Shown here: piece after piece, positions 38,036 through 47,788 of the stretch
Layout: every line of letters begins with the position of its first letter
Position numbering within the stretch: the first letter of the stretch is position 1
From: Acidobacteriota bacterium
GTDB taxonomy: Bacteria > Acidobacteriota > Terriglobia > UBA7540
Assembly: GCA_021817045.1 (NCBI GenBank)
Contig: JAKAWG010000010.1
Coordinates: 34,211-98,210, forward strand
DNA: 64,000 nt
Reading direction: 5' to 3'
The notes under the pieces: generated by a model
The model's database searches: none
The model's input: the letters and a program-made list of their open reading frames with translations, nothing else
What the model was told of the DNA's origin: nothing
Position numbers and translations under genes: made by a program

Positions 38036-40273
38036 ATGAAAAAGTGTGACAAAGCTTCCGGCAAGCCGGTGAGTCGGCGTGACTTTTTGGCGCTGGCCGG
38101 CGGCGGGGCGGCGCTGGCAATGACGGGATGGCCGGACAAGCAGGCCATGGGCCAGACGCCTATGGGCGCGTCGGCAGGGACGGCGGAATCGCTGGATACG
38201 GGCGGAATCGCCATGGAGCATTTTGAAAGCGCCCGCAAGCGCGCGGCGGCCATGGTGGCTAAGCTGACGCTCCCCGAGAAGATCTCGCAGTTCGGGTCCA
38301 CGGTCCCTGGCATCCCGCGCGTTGACTTGCCCGCGTTCAAATACTACGGCAGCGAAGCCTTGCACGGGCTGATTCACGCCGGGCCGATCACGTCGTTCCC
38401 CTTGCCGCTGGCGCTCGGGTGCTCGTGGAATCGCGAATTGGTGGAGCGAGTTTTCACGGCGGTCTCGGATGAAATTTGGGCGTGGCACAAGAAAGACGGC
38501 CAGAGCCTGGCGATGTTCTCACCGCCAACGGTCAACATGGGCACGCGCGATCCCCGCTGGGGACGCATCGGTGAGAACTATAGCGAGGACCCGTACCTAG
38601 TGAGCCAGATGGCAATTCACACGATTCACGGGATGCAAGGTCACGATCCGCGCTATCTCAAAACGATCGCCTGTGCCAAGCATTTCATCGCCAATGATAC
38701 CGAAGATGACCGCGAAGAGACATCGGCGACGGTTGACCCGCGCAGCTTCTGGGAATATTACAGTCGCGGGTTTGAAGCGTGCGTGCGAGAGGGCCACGTG
38801 TTCACCGTGATGAGCTCTTACAACGCGATGAACGGCATCCCGACAACTGCCAACCGGTTTCTGCTGACCGACCTGCTGCGCGGGCGCTGGGGATTTCGCG
38901 GCTACGTGGTCTCGGATTGCGACGCGGTAGGCGACATCTGCCGCACGCACCATTTTGTGCCGAACTATGCGGAGGCGGCGGCGCTGGCGGTGAATGCCGG
39001 CTGCGACATCAACTGCGGCGATACGCTGCAAAAGTACTTGGGCAAGGCGGTGGAAGAACAGCTCGTCAGCGAAGCGGCGCTGGACCATTCGCTGATCCGG
39101 TCGTTTACAGGGCGAATCCTGCTGGGTGAGTTCGACCCGCAAGAGCAGGTTCCTTATAGCAACACGCCGATTGCCTGTCTCGAGAGTGCCGCGCATCAGG
39201 AACTTGCGCGCGAAGCGGCGCGGCAGTCGATTGTGCTTTTCAAGAACGAGAACAACACGTTGCCTCTGGATAAGAAGCACCTCAAGAAGATCGCCGTCAT
39301 CGGGCCAACGGCCGATGTCTGCCACCTGGGCAATTACAGCGGTAAGCCCAGCTTCCTGGTCTCACCGCTCGAAGGAATCAACGCGTATTTAGGCGCGTCG
39401 GCCGCGGCCAAAAAAGTTCTCTATGCTACAGGCTGCAGCGTGGTGGGCGAGAAGCATGCGGCCGAGTTCGCCGAAGCCGTCAAAGCTGCCAAAGAGGCGG
39501 ACGTCGCTTTGGTCTTTGTCGGAGCCGATCAGCAGGTCGATGCGGAAGGTCATGACCGTCGTCGTATCGACTTGCCGGGCGTTCAGCACGAGCTGGTGCA
39601 GGCCGTGTACGCGGCCAATCCTCGTACCATCCTCGTCATTTCCTCCAATTGTCCCGTAGCCGTCAATTGGGAGCAGGATCACCTGCCGGCGATTGCCGGC
39701 GGTATGTTCTTGGGCGAGCAGCAAGGCCACGCGCTGGCCGAAGTCTTGTTCGGGGATTACAATCCCGGCGGCAAGCTTAACACCACGTGGTACCGGCGGG
39801 TTGAGGACCTGCCCGACTTTCACGACTACGACCTCCGCCACGGCCGCACTTACATGTACTTTCATGGTGAGCCGCTCTATCCGTTCGGTCACGGCCTGAG
39901 CTACACGCAGTTTCAATACAAAAATCTGCGGCTGAGCGGCGACACGCTCGGGCCGGGCGGCAAGGCGACCGTTTCCTTGGATGTCACCAACTCCGGCGGT
40001 CGCGATGGTGATGAAGTCGTCCAGGTCTACGTTCACGTGGCGGGCAGCAAGGTGGAGCGGCCCATCAAGCAGCTTGTGAATTTCGCGCGCGTGCACATCA
40101 AGGCGGGCGAATCCAGGACGGTGAGCTTTGACCTGCCGTATGACGAGCGCGCGCTCGCGTACTGGGATGATGGCAAATACGACTTTGTCGTGGAAGCCGG
40201 CACGGTGGACGTGATGGTCGGCGCATCGTCGGCAGACATCAAGCTCAAAGGTCAACTTCAACTCGTTGCATAA
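38036..40273 (+). CDS. Tat-exported glycoside hydrolase family 3 (beta-glucosidase/xylosidase-like)
   Basis: VSRRDFLALAGGGAAL Tat signal; VMSSYNAMNGIPTTANRFLLTDLLRGRWGFRGYVVSDCDAVGDI (GH3 nucleophile region), C-terminal fibronectin III-like domain. Confidence 0.92.
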   Translation: MKKCDKASGKPVSRRDFLALAGGGAALAMTGWPDKQAMGQTPMGASAGTAESLDTGGIAMEHFESARKRAAAMVAKLTLPEKISQFGSTVPGIPRVDLPAFKYYGSEALHGLIHAGPITSFPLPLALGCSWNRELVERVFTAVSDEIWAWHKKDGQSLAMFSPPTVNMGTRDPRWGRIGENYSEDPYLVSQMAIHTIHGMQGHDPRYLKTIACAKHFIANDTEDDREETSATVDPRSFWEYYSRGFEACVREGHVFTVMSSYNAMNGIPTTANRFLLTDLLRGRWGFRGYVVSDCDAVGDICRTHHFVPNYAEAAALAVNAGCDINCGDTLQKYLGKAVEEQLVSEAALDHSLIRSFTGRILLGEFDPQEQVPYSNTPIACLESAAHQELAREAARQSIVLFKNENNTLPLDKKHLKKIAVIGPTADVCHLGNYSGKPSFLVSPLEGINAYLGASAAAKKVLYATGCSVVGEKHAAEFAEAVKAAKEADVALVFVGADQQVDAEGHDRRRIDLPGVQHELVQAVYAANPRTILVISSNCPVAVNWEQDHLPAIAGGMFLGEQQGHALAEVLFGDYNPGGKLNTTWYRRVEDLPDFHDYDLRHGRTYMYFHGEPLYPFGHGLSYTQFQYKNLRLSGDTLGPGGKATVSLDVTNSGGRDGDEVVQVYVHVAGSKVERPIKQLVNFARVHIKAGESRTVSFDLPYDERALAYWDDGKYDFVVEAGTVDVMVGASSADIKLKGQLQLVA

Positions 40274-40442
40274 GGGGCTGCTGAAAAGCGCTTCGGTACC
40301 GTGTCATTCCGACTCCGAGTAGAGCGAGGCGGAGGAATCTCGCTTTGAAAAGGCCGCGCCTTCGAGATTCCTCGTCGCCTACGGCTCCTCGGAACGACAT
40401 GCTGTATACATCTTCCATCAACCTGATGATACGTATTTGAAG

Positions 40443-40556
40443 CTACACACAGGATAAAATCCGGGTGGCGTACATATGGCGGTTTGTGCCATGTGTGCGA
40501 GTGTGCGTCATCGCATACATCCCAAATAGCGGGATGTATGCGCCACCCCGAATTAA
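40443..40556 (+). repeat. GGGTGGCG-type repeat, copy 2 (left inverted copy flanking GDSL gene)
   Basis: cacacaggataaaatccgggtggcgtacatatggcggtttgtgccatgtgtgcg...gcgccaccccgaatta; inverted relative to 42084-42160. Confidence 0.85.
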
Positions 40557-40597
40557 ATCTCTAGGTATGTCGCCAAATTGGTATAAGGGGGATATTC

Positions 40598-41995
40598 ATG
40601 CGGGTCTCAAAATGGCACGTCGCGGTCGTGGCGCTGGCGATGGCATTTCCCTGGAAGGCTCAGGCTGCGCCGGAGAGCTTTTACCTGCGAAACGGGGAGC
40701 GGGTGCTTTTTTACGGTGACAGTATCACCGAACAGCGGTACTGGCCGGTCGCGATTGAAACCTACGTTCGAACCCGGTTTCCTGACTTGCGCGTGAAGTT
40801 TCGCAATTCGGCCGTAGGTGGCGCAATGGTCACCGGGAATTGGACGGCGCCGGTAGACCTCAGCCTGAAGCGCGACGTGTTCCCCTTCAAGCCCAATATC
40901 GTCACGATCATGCTGGGGATGAACGACGGGCGCTATCGCCCTTTTGACCCGGCTATTTTCAACACGTATAAGAAAGGCTACGAGCACATTATTCAGTCTC
41001 TTCAGGCGCACCTGCCGGGAGTAAAAATTGTCCTGATTGAGCCCACGCCTTGGGACGACATCACGCAAAAGCCGTCCTATCCGAATAATCCCAAGCATGC
41101 CTCCGGAGGGTATGACAGCGTCATTCGGCGGTACTGCCAGTTCGTGCGAAAGCTGGGGACGGAACATCATCTTTCGGTGGTCGATTTTCATACTCCATTG
41201 ATCAACCTGATGAAGGAGGCGAAGAAGACTGATCCCGCACTGGCGGAGAAGATTATTCCGGGGCGAGTCCATCCCGGTCCCAGCACCGAGTTGGTGATGG
41301 CCCAGACGCTGCTGAAGGCCTGGAATGCACCCGCAATGGTAAGCCGTGTCGTGATCAACGCATCCAGTTCAACAACGGAACAGTCGGATAACACCAGAAT
41401 CACCGGCTTGTCCGCCGAACACGGGCAGCTTCAATGGACCGAAACCGATAAATCGCTGCCTTACCCGATTATGACCCTTCACTCGACGAGGTGGCCACAG
41501 TTTCCCCCAGATCCGTGGGGCGGATTTACGGAGGAAATTTTCTGGCCGTTGCCGCCTCTAAGCTCCCCCACGATCAATCCCGTGGCCGCGATGGTGACGA
41601 AGCTGGCTGGGATGTACCGAGCGCTTGACTTGGAAACGCTGCAGGTCTCGGGGCTGAAGGCGGGCAAGTATAGCGTCAAGATAGACGGGAACGAAGTGGG
41701 GACATTCGGCGAAGCACAGCTTGCGAGCGGAGTTAACCTGGCCCGTTACGACACGCCGATGATGGAACAGGCGGACAAGGTCCTGACTCTGGTCTGGCAT
41801 CGCGTCGACATCCGCTTTTATGGGTGGCGAGCCATCCAAGTTCCGCTACAACACGATGAGACACCGGGCCTTCAGCAGGCGATCTCCAATATATTGACAA
41901 TTCTGGACCGCGAGCAGGATAACCTGATCGCCCAGACGCGCGCCGCCGCGCAGCCACTGGCGCATCATTACGAGCTAGCGCCGGCAACGCCATGA
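40598..41995 (+). CDS. Secreted SGNH/GDSL hydrolase
   Basis: RVLFYGDSITEQRYWPVAIETYV (block I GDS), VTIMLGMNDGRYRPF, signal peptide VVALAMAFPWKAQAA. Confidence 0.88.
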   Translation: MRVSKWHVAVVALAMAFPWKAQAAPESFYLRNGERVLFYGDSITEQRYWPVAIETYVRTRFPDLRVKFRNSAVGGAMVTGNWTAPVDLSLKRDVFPFKPNIVTIMLGMNDGRYRPFDPAIFNTYKKGYEHIIQSLQAHLPGVKIVLIEPTPWDDITQKPSYPNNPKHASGGYDSVIRRYCQFVRKLGTEHHLSVVDFHTPLINLMKEAKKTDPALAEKIIPGRVHPGPSTELVMAQTLLKAWNAPAMVSRVVINASSSTTEQSDNTRITGLSAEHGQLQWTETDKSLPYPIMTLHSTRWPQFPPDPWGGFTEEIFWPLPPLSSPTINPVAAMVTKLAGMYRALDLETLQVSGLKAGKYSVKIDGNEVGTFGEAQLASGVNLARYDTPMMEQADKVLTLVWHRVDIRFYGWRAIQVPLQHDETPGLQQAISNILTILDREQDNLIAQTRAAAQPLAHHYELAPATP

Positions 41996-42083
41996 GCGGC
42001 TTGCATATGCCCAACTTCCCTCGGCGTACTTATGAGGCGGTCTATTTTCAAGCTCTCATACCAATTTGACGACATTCACAGCG

Positions 42084-42160
42084 AGTTAATTCGGGGTGGC
42101 GCACACATGGCACAAACCGCCACATGTGCGCCACCCGGATTTTATCCTGTGTGTGACCTC
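42084..42160 (-). repeat. GGGTGGCG-type repeat, copy 3 (right inverted copy flanking GDSL gene)
   Basis: Reverse complement reads cacacaggataaaatccgggtggcgcacatgtggcggtttgtgccatgtgtgcgccaccccgaattaac. Confidence 0.85.
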
Positions 42161-43157
42161 AAATGCGTGTCAGCAAGCTCGCCAGATAGTCTCGCTCCCG
42201 CTTGACGTCTTCCAACTGTTCCGGCCCGGAAATTTCCCGCTCGATCGTGACCGGCCCCTGATAATTCAGTTTCCTGAGCCGCGCGAAAAGCTTTGGAAAG
42301 TCAACCAGGCCGTGCGGGATAGCAACCTCTCTGCCGAGATCGCGGGGATTGGTCGGGTAAAAACCATCCTTGGCGTGCATATTCTTGACGTATTTGCCAA
42401 TCACATCGAGCGCGTCCACCGGGTTGGCTTTACCATAAAGGATTAGATTCGCCGTATCGAGGTTGGCGCCTTGGTTATCGAATCCTACGTCTTCGAACGT
42501 CCTTAGCAGCGTGACCGGCGTTTCCGTTCCTGTTTCATAAAGGAAGTCTTGCCCGTTCCGCTTGCAGTATCCGACGATTTGCTTGAGCGTCTCGACCGCT
42601 TCGCGATAAAGGATTTCGTTGGGATCTTCAGGAATGAATCCCACGTGGATCCGCACTGCCGGAATTCCCAGTTGCTTGGCATAATCAGAAAACTTGAGAA
42701 TTTTTTCGATCCGCTGCGCCCGATACGTTCGCGGGACAATGCCCAGCGTCAACGGGCCGTCGTAAAAATTGTAAACATCCGGGCCGGGCCCCGAAGTTCC
42801 GATGGCCGTCGCGACGACGTTGTATTTCTTGAGAGCGGCCGTCAGCCGCCGGACCAAATCATCGTCCAGGTACCCGATTTCGAACTGGCAGGTGGGAAGG
42901 CCCAGGCTGTGAACCTTGGCGACGGCGGTCTCGGGATCATTTCCAATGCCGATGATGAGCCCGAGGGCGAAAGGCTTGTAACCCGGTGATTCGGGGGAAG
43001 GCGCGGCTTGCGGGCTTCCGGGACTTGCGGTTTCCGCCCGGGCCAGCAAAGTTTTCCCCGTGGTTCCTAGCCCCGTCGCGATGGCCGCGGTTTTCAGAAA
43101 ATCGCGGCGACTGCTGTTATTCATCTGTATCCTCCTAATGTGCTGCGGTGGGCGCAA
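42159..43157 (-). CDS. Tat-exported sugar phosphate isomerase/epimerase (xylose isomerase-like TIM barrel)
   Basis: SSRRDFLKTAAIATGLG; VDALDVIGKYVKNMHAKDGFYPTNPRDLGREVAIPHGLVDFPKLFARLRKLNYQGPVTIEREI. Confidence 0.88.
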   Translation of the reverse strand: MRPPQHIRRIQMNNSSRRDFLKTAAIATGLGTTGKTLLARAETASPGSPQAAPSPESPGYKPFALGLIIGIGNDPETAVAKVHSLGLPTCQFEIGYLDDDLVRRLTAALKKYNVVATAIGTSGPGPDVYNFYDGPLTLGIVPRTYRAQRIEKILKFSDYAKQLGIPAVRIHVGFIPEDPNEILYREAVETLKQIVGYCKRNGQDFLYETGTETPVTLLRTFEDVGFDNQGANLDTANLILYGKANPVDALDVIGKYVKNMHAKDGFYPTNPRDLGREVAIPHGLVDFPKLFARLRKLNYQGPVTIEREISGPEQLEDVKRERDYLASLLTRI

Positions 43158-43160
43158 GCA

Positions 43161-44120
43161 TCAAGGTACGAGCAGCGTTAGCGCGCCGGGACGCACCTCA
43201 AAATTTGCAGGTAGTCTGCCGACGAGTTCCCCGTCAAGTTCGTAATAGACCTCGGCCCCGGACCACGCCGCTTCAAAGCTGGCGGCGCTGGTTTCCAATT
43301 GCTTAAAATCGCTAGGGCGCTGCCGCGTGACGACCGCGGCCGTGTACCTCAAAAAGCGAAGTCTGCCTGGCCTCGTAAACAGCGATACGCTAAACAGGTC
43401 GTTCGTGAGCGTTTGATGGGGAGCGGTGCGAAACCAACCCGCATAGAGGCTCGTACGCTGCAGAAGAACAAAAATGGCTTCCATCGGGCGTCCGTTCACG
43501 CGGCAAGCGAGGGCCGGGAAAGGGTAGCGCATCCATTGCCGGATGCCCTCCAAAACGTAAGCCGGGACGCCGAGCGAGAGCTTAAACTCGAGCGCCAGCT
43601 TGTGGATGACGTAGGCGTCAAAACCGATCCCTGCCACACTCAGGAAATAACGGCTACCCGCTCCACCGTCGCCAAGCGCGCAGCCGCTGGCGTAACCGAC
43701 AGCAATCCGCCGCGGCTTCCAGGCGGGAAGTTCGCGCGCCGCACGGACGGGGTTGAGCGGCAGGCTGAGCTCGTGCGCCGCAATATTGGCCGTGCCGCCG
43801 GGCAGAATCGCCAGGGGAACCGTGCTCGGGACGATGCCGTTCACCACCTCGTTGAGCGTGCCGTCGCCGCCGCAAGCGATAATCAGCTCCCCTCCGCAGT
43901 TCACCGCATCGCGCGCCAATTGAGTGGCTGTGCCGGTTCCCTTGGTCGGCTGCGCGCGGCAGTCGATGCCAGCTGACCGGAGCGCCTGGACGGCCTCGGT
44001 GATCTCGCGCTGGCGTCGCGCGGGATTCCGCCCGGCCACAGGATTGTAAATGAGTGTCGCCGTTCTCACAGGCTCTCCGAACGCCGCGGCGGAGCCGCTA
44101 CGGAACGCCCGTGACGTCAA
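43161..44120 (-). CDS. Diacylglycerol/lipid kinase family protein
   Basis: ATLIYNPVAGRNPARRQREI, IIACGGDGTLNEVVNGIVPSTVPLAILPGGTANIAAHEL. Confidence 0.93.
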   Translation of the reverse strand: MTSRAFRSGSAAAFGEPVRTATLIYNPVAGRNPARRQREITEAVQALRSAGIDCRAQPTKGTGTATQLARDAVNCGGELIIACGGDGTLNEVVNGIVPSTVPLAILPGGTANIAAHELSLPLNPVRAARELPAWKPRRIAVGYASGCALGDGGAGSRYFLSVAGIGFDAYVIHKLALEFKLSLGVPAYVLEGIRQWMRYPFPALACRVNGRPMEAIFVLLQRTSLYAGWFRTAPHQTLTNDLFSVSLFTRPGRLRFLRYTAAVVTRQRPSDFKQLETSAASFEAAWSGAEVYYELDGELVGRLPANFEVRPGALTLLVP

Positions 44121-44496
44121 GCCCGCGCACTACCTTTTTGGCGAGCATGTCCCCCGTCTTTTTGTTGGTCTTCACATCCACGTAAACCTGATCGCCCACT
44201 TTGAACTGGCTCACCGAGCTGCGCTTGCCGTTGCGAATAAATTTGGTTTTGCGATCCAGCTTGATCGTTTCCGGTATGCCGAATTTGGTCTTAGTCAGCA
44301 CGAAATCGTTTTTCCCGACTTTGGCGATGACGCCATACATATAATCCTGGTAAACGCGCGCGATTCCTGTGGGGATCCCGAAACGCTCGTTATTCGGAGC
44401 CTGAGGCGCCGTCGTTCGCTGCGCCCAGGCACATGGCGCCGCCACAGCGACCGTGATCAGTATGCCCACTAATGTCCCGTTCCTTCTCATAGCCAT
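44098..44496 (-). CDS. Secreted DUF5666-like hypothetical protein
   Basis: Signal peptide GILITVAVAAPCAWAQ; FGIPETIKLDRKTKFIRNGKRSSVSQFKVGDQVYVDVKTNKKTGDMLAKKV. Confidence 0.6.
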   Translation of the reverse strand: MAMRRNGTLVGILITVAVAAPCAWAQRTTAPQAPNNERFGIPTGIARVYQDYMYGVIAKVGKNDFVLTKTKFGIPETIKLDRKTKFIRNGKRSSVSQFKVGDQVYVDVKTNKKTGDMLAKKVVRGLDVTGVP

Positions 44497-44965
44497 TCAT
44501 GCTCCAGCCGCCAGCGCCCAAAGGACGCGCCGGCACGGAAAATAGTTTGCCTTCTACCCATTCAGAAGTTAGAGCCGAACGTCAGCCGTGTCAAGAGACA
44601 GCAGACCGGCACGCGTTGGTGCTGCCGCCGTACGATTTTGTTGTAGCGAGGTTTAGCGCGCCAAATGGAGCTCCTGCGCCGCCGTGTCAACAAACCGAGA
44701 TACCAACGTACGTTTTCGGCAGTTGCAAAAAAGATCCATTTCTGTCATAAGCGTTAGTTGCCGTTGGCACGGGGCGATCCTTGGCCGAGCCCAAAGCAGA
44801 TACTTCGTCCCGATGAGCTTCGTCGGAGCTCGGGATGGCGTCATTCCGAGCGCGGCGGGAGCCTGTCCTGAGCGGAGCGAATCTGCTTTTCTTCGCGGGT
44901 CGCTAAGAAGCCTGGGGCTACTCGTACGCAGCGACTCCGCGCAATGAAGGTGGGAAAAAGGAGAG

Positions 44966-45430
44966 TTGATCGGAAAACACGTTCAGGTGGGTGGCTCAGC
45001 TCCCGACTTCACGCTTCGGGACCAGAACGGACGGGAAGTCTCGCTCAGACAATTTCGAGGGAGCCGGGATGTGATCCTTGCTTTCTACATCAAAGCTTTC
45101 ACTGGCGGGTGAGCGAAAGAACTCAAAGCATATCAGGCTGATATGGCCAAGTTCGAAAGTTCGGGAGCGCAGGTGATTGGCATCAGCGTCGACCCGCCTG
45201 AAAAAAACAAAGTGTTTGCAAGTGTGTTGGGCCTGACTTTCCCCCTCTTGAGCGACACTGACCGGACCGTGTCGCGGGCCTATGGTGTTTTGATTCCGGT
45301 GCTGCGCCTGGCACATCGAGTCACCTTCGGGATCGACCAGCGAGGAACCGTTCGGTTTATTCAACGAGGCAAGCAAGCTCTTGATCCGCGGAACGCCGCC
45401 GTAAATTTCAGCGTGGCTATCGGAAGCTGA
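44966..45430 (+). CDS. Peroxiredoxin-like protein with in-frame UGA, putative selenocysteine (cytosolic copy)
   Basis: Continuous frame through TGA 45110-45112: MIGKHVQVGGSAPDFTLRDQNGREVSLRQFRGSRDVILAFYIKAFTGG-U-AKELKAYQADMAKFESSGAQVIGISVDPPEKNKVFASVLGLTFPLLSDTDRTVSRAYGVLIPVLRLAHRVTFGIDQRGTVRFIQRGKQALDP...; TTG start closely preceded by AAGGAGAG. Confidence 0.82.
45128..45147 (+). promoter_or_regulatory. Candidate bacterial SECIS hairpin 1
   Basis: CATATCA-GGC-TGATATG: 7 bp stem, loop GGC, extended by one G-C pair across a bulged G; loop begins 23 nt after UGA. Confidence 0.6.
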
Positions 45431-45568
45431 AATCGCGTGACGGCGCAGCGCACTCTCGAGTTGCTGAAAGGACCGTTTGCCTCGTGTTATTCCGGCGCGA
45501 AGCGCGTTCGCTCTTCCGGTGCGACCGCGTCTTCCGCAGCCTGCCAAGGATTGAAGGAGGAATTTCAA

Positions 45569-46102
45569 ATGCAAAGACATTGTCGGCTTCTTACTGCAGC
45601 CCTGACGGTCGCGCTCGCGCTCCCGACGGTGATGCGTGGCGCAGAGTTGCGCGTGGGCGAAAGGGCTCCCAACTTCACCTTGCCGGATCAGAATGGCAAG
45701 CCGGTCAGCTTAAGCCAGTTTCGCGGCAAGAAGGATGTGGTCCTGGCGTTTTATGTGCTCGCCTTTACAGGTGGCTGAACGCAAGAGCTTAAGGCGTATC
45801 AGTCTGATATCGCCAAGTTTCAGAAGATGGGCACGCAGGTCTTGGGTGTGAGCGTGGACAGCCAGTTTGCCAACGACGCCTTCGCGAAACAGATTGGCGT
45901 GACGTACCCCCTGCTCAGTGACTTTCACCGAACGGTGAGTGAAGAATACGGCGTGTTAAACGCTAAAGCCGGGGTTGCCAACCGGACAACGTTTGTAATC
46001 AATAAGGAAGGCATTATCACTCACATCGACCGGCAGTCTGCGGCACTGAGCCCAAGCGGCGCCATGCAGGCGTGCAGCCTGGCGGCGCACCACGGCCGAT
46101 AA
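45569..46102 (+). CDS. Peroxiredoxin-like protein with in-frame UGA, putative selenocysteine (signal-peptide-bearing copy)
   Basis: ATG 45569 with AAGGAGG RBS; continuous frame through TGA 45776-45778: [177 protein letters not shown]. Confidence 0.87.
45793..45814 (+). promoter_or_regulatory. Candidate bacterial SECIS hairpin 2
   Basis: GGCGTATCA-GTC-TGATA(T)CGCC: 9 bp with one bulged U, loop GUC; loop begins 23 nt after UGA, same spacing as hairpin 1. Confidence 0.65.
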
Positions 46103-46205
46103 TTGAGCTTCACAGGCCGGCGGCAAGCGCGGGCTGGCGCCTGCGACAAACGACAGCCTTGATGCCGCGGCGCTTCGCTGCGAGCCGCAAGGCCGGCTGG
46201 AGACG

Positions 46206-46955
46206 TTAGGTCTTTGCTTCAGCGTGGTGCCGCACATCCACACCGTCGACAAGGAACAGAACGTCTTCGGCAATGTTGGTGGCGTGGTCGGCGATCCGCT
46301 CAAGGAAGCGCGCAACGGAGATCAGGCTGACGCACTGGGGAATGCTTGAAGGGTCTTTTTGCATGTAGCGGACCAGCTCTTCATAAATTTCGGTCCGCCT
46401 ATCGTCAACGGCGTCGTCCCCCAGCAGCACGCTGCGGGCGAGATCGCCATCTTTCTTGACGAAAGAATCGAGCGCCTTGCGCACCATCGATTCGACAAGG
46501 CTCGACATGTAAGGAATGTCCACCGCAGCCTGGACCGGCGGCTCGTGCATGAGGCTAAGCGCGCGCTCGGCAATGCTGACGGCGTTGTCGCCCATGCGTT
46601 CAAGGTCGTTATTGATTTTGATGGCTGAGGTAATAAAGCGCAGATCGGAAGCTACGGGCTGCTCAAGGGCAAGCAGACGAACGGCCATCTCGTCGATCTC
46701 GATTTCCATCTGGTTTACGCGCGCCTCGTTTTTGAAAACCTGGTGCGCCAGAGCTTCGTCCTTTTCCACCAGCGCCTGAACGCTGCGATAGATGGCCGCT
46801 TCCACCAAGCCGCTCATCTCCAGAAGACGCTTGCGAAGCTCGTCGAGTTCCTCTTCAAAGTGCCGCAACTCCCTCGTCCTCCTCCATCCCGCGCGCCTGT
46901 GAGAACGCCGAAACCGCTTCGAATCACCAATGCCCCAGAACGACCGCGCTGGCAT
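46206..46955 (-). CDS. phoU: Phosphate-specific transport system accessory protein PhoU (true start may be internal)
   Basis: HFEEELDELRKRLLEMSGLVEAAIYRSVQAL, LERMGDNAVSIAERAL, RFLERIADHATNIAEDVLFLVDG. Confidence 0.95.
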   Translation of the reverse strand: MPARSFWGIGDSKRFRRSHRRAGWRRTRELRHFEEELDELRKRLLEMSGLVEAAIYRSVQALVEKDEALAHQVFKNEARVNQMEIEIDEMAVRLLALEQPVASDLRFITSAIKINNDLERMGDNAVSIAERALSLMHEPPVQAAVDIPYMSSLVESMVRKALDSFVKKDGDLARSVLLGDDAVDDRRTEIYEELVRYMQKDPSSIPQCVSLISVARFLERIADHATNIAEDVLFLVDGVDVRHHAEAKT

Positions 46956-47788
46956 TATCCGAAGCGGCCTGTAATGTAATCCTCCGTTTCCTTGCAGGCG
47001 GGCTTCTTGAAAAGCAGGCTGGTCTCGTTGAACTCGATCAGCTTGCCCATCAGGAAAAAACCTGTGTGCTCCGAGACACGCGCCGCCTGCTGCATATTAT
47101 GCGTTACGATCACGATCGTGCACGTATCCGTGAGGGCGTACAGCAATTCCTCGATTTTTGCCGTCGCGATCGGATCGAGCGCGGAGCACGGCTCGTCCAA
47201 AAGCAACACCTCCGGATTCACAGCCAGGGCGCGCGCGATGCACAGGCGCTGCTGCTGGCCCCCCGAAAGCGCGTAGGCAGACTTCCGCAAGTGATCCTTA
47301 ACTTCATCCCATAGCGCTGCACGCCGCAGGCTCGCTTCCACCAAGTCGGCCAGGGACGTTCCATGCGCGAGACCGTTGATGCGCGGCCCGTAGGCGACGT
47401 TGTCGAAAATGCTTTTAGGAAACGGATTCGGCTTTTGAAAGACCATGCCGACGCGGCGGCGCAACGTCACCACATCCATGGCAAAAACGTCTTCCTGGCC
47501 AAGCAGTATCTCTCCCGTTGCACGCGTGCCGCGCAGCGTTTCAGACATGCGGTTAAGCGCGCGCAGAAACGTGGATTTCCCGCAACCCGACGGCCCGATT
47601 AAGGCCGTAATTTTGTTGCTGAGAATTCGCAGCGACACATCATGCAGGGCCTGATAGGACCCGTAATAGAAATTGAGGTTGGACACCTGGATCTTTAAGG
47701 CAGCCTGGGCGACCGCTTGCGCTGTCATCACGCGTTCCGCCTTTTCGTCTTCAGTCTTCTTCACCGCTATTTTGGCCACCGTTTCCAT
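46955..47788 (-). CDS. pstB: Phosphate ABC transporter ATP-binding protein
   Basis: [86 protein letters not shown]. Confidence 0.97.
   Translation of the reverse strand: METVAKIAVKKTEDEKAERVMTAQAVAQAALKIQVSNLNFYYGSYQALHDVSLRILSNKITALIGPSGCGKSTFLRALNRMSETLRGTRATGEILLGQEDVFAMDVVTLRRRVGMVFQKPNPFPKSIFDNVAYGPRINGLAHGTSLADLVEASLRRAALWDEVKDHLRKSAYALSGGQQQRLCIARALAVNPEVLLLDEPCSALDPIATAKIEELLYALTDTCTIVIVTHNMQQAARVSEHTGFFLMGKLIEFNETSLLFKKPACKETEDYITGRFG

Noticed and set aside
39389-40261. 290-aa minus-strand ORF
   Set aside because: Antisense to the GH3 gene.
45437-45778. 113-aa ORF starting at 45437 as given in the ORF track
   Set aside because: The RBS-supported ATG at 45569 with signal peptide is the better start, and the gene continues through the UGA to 46102.
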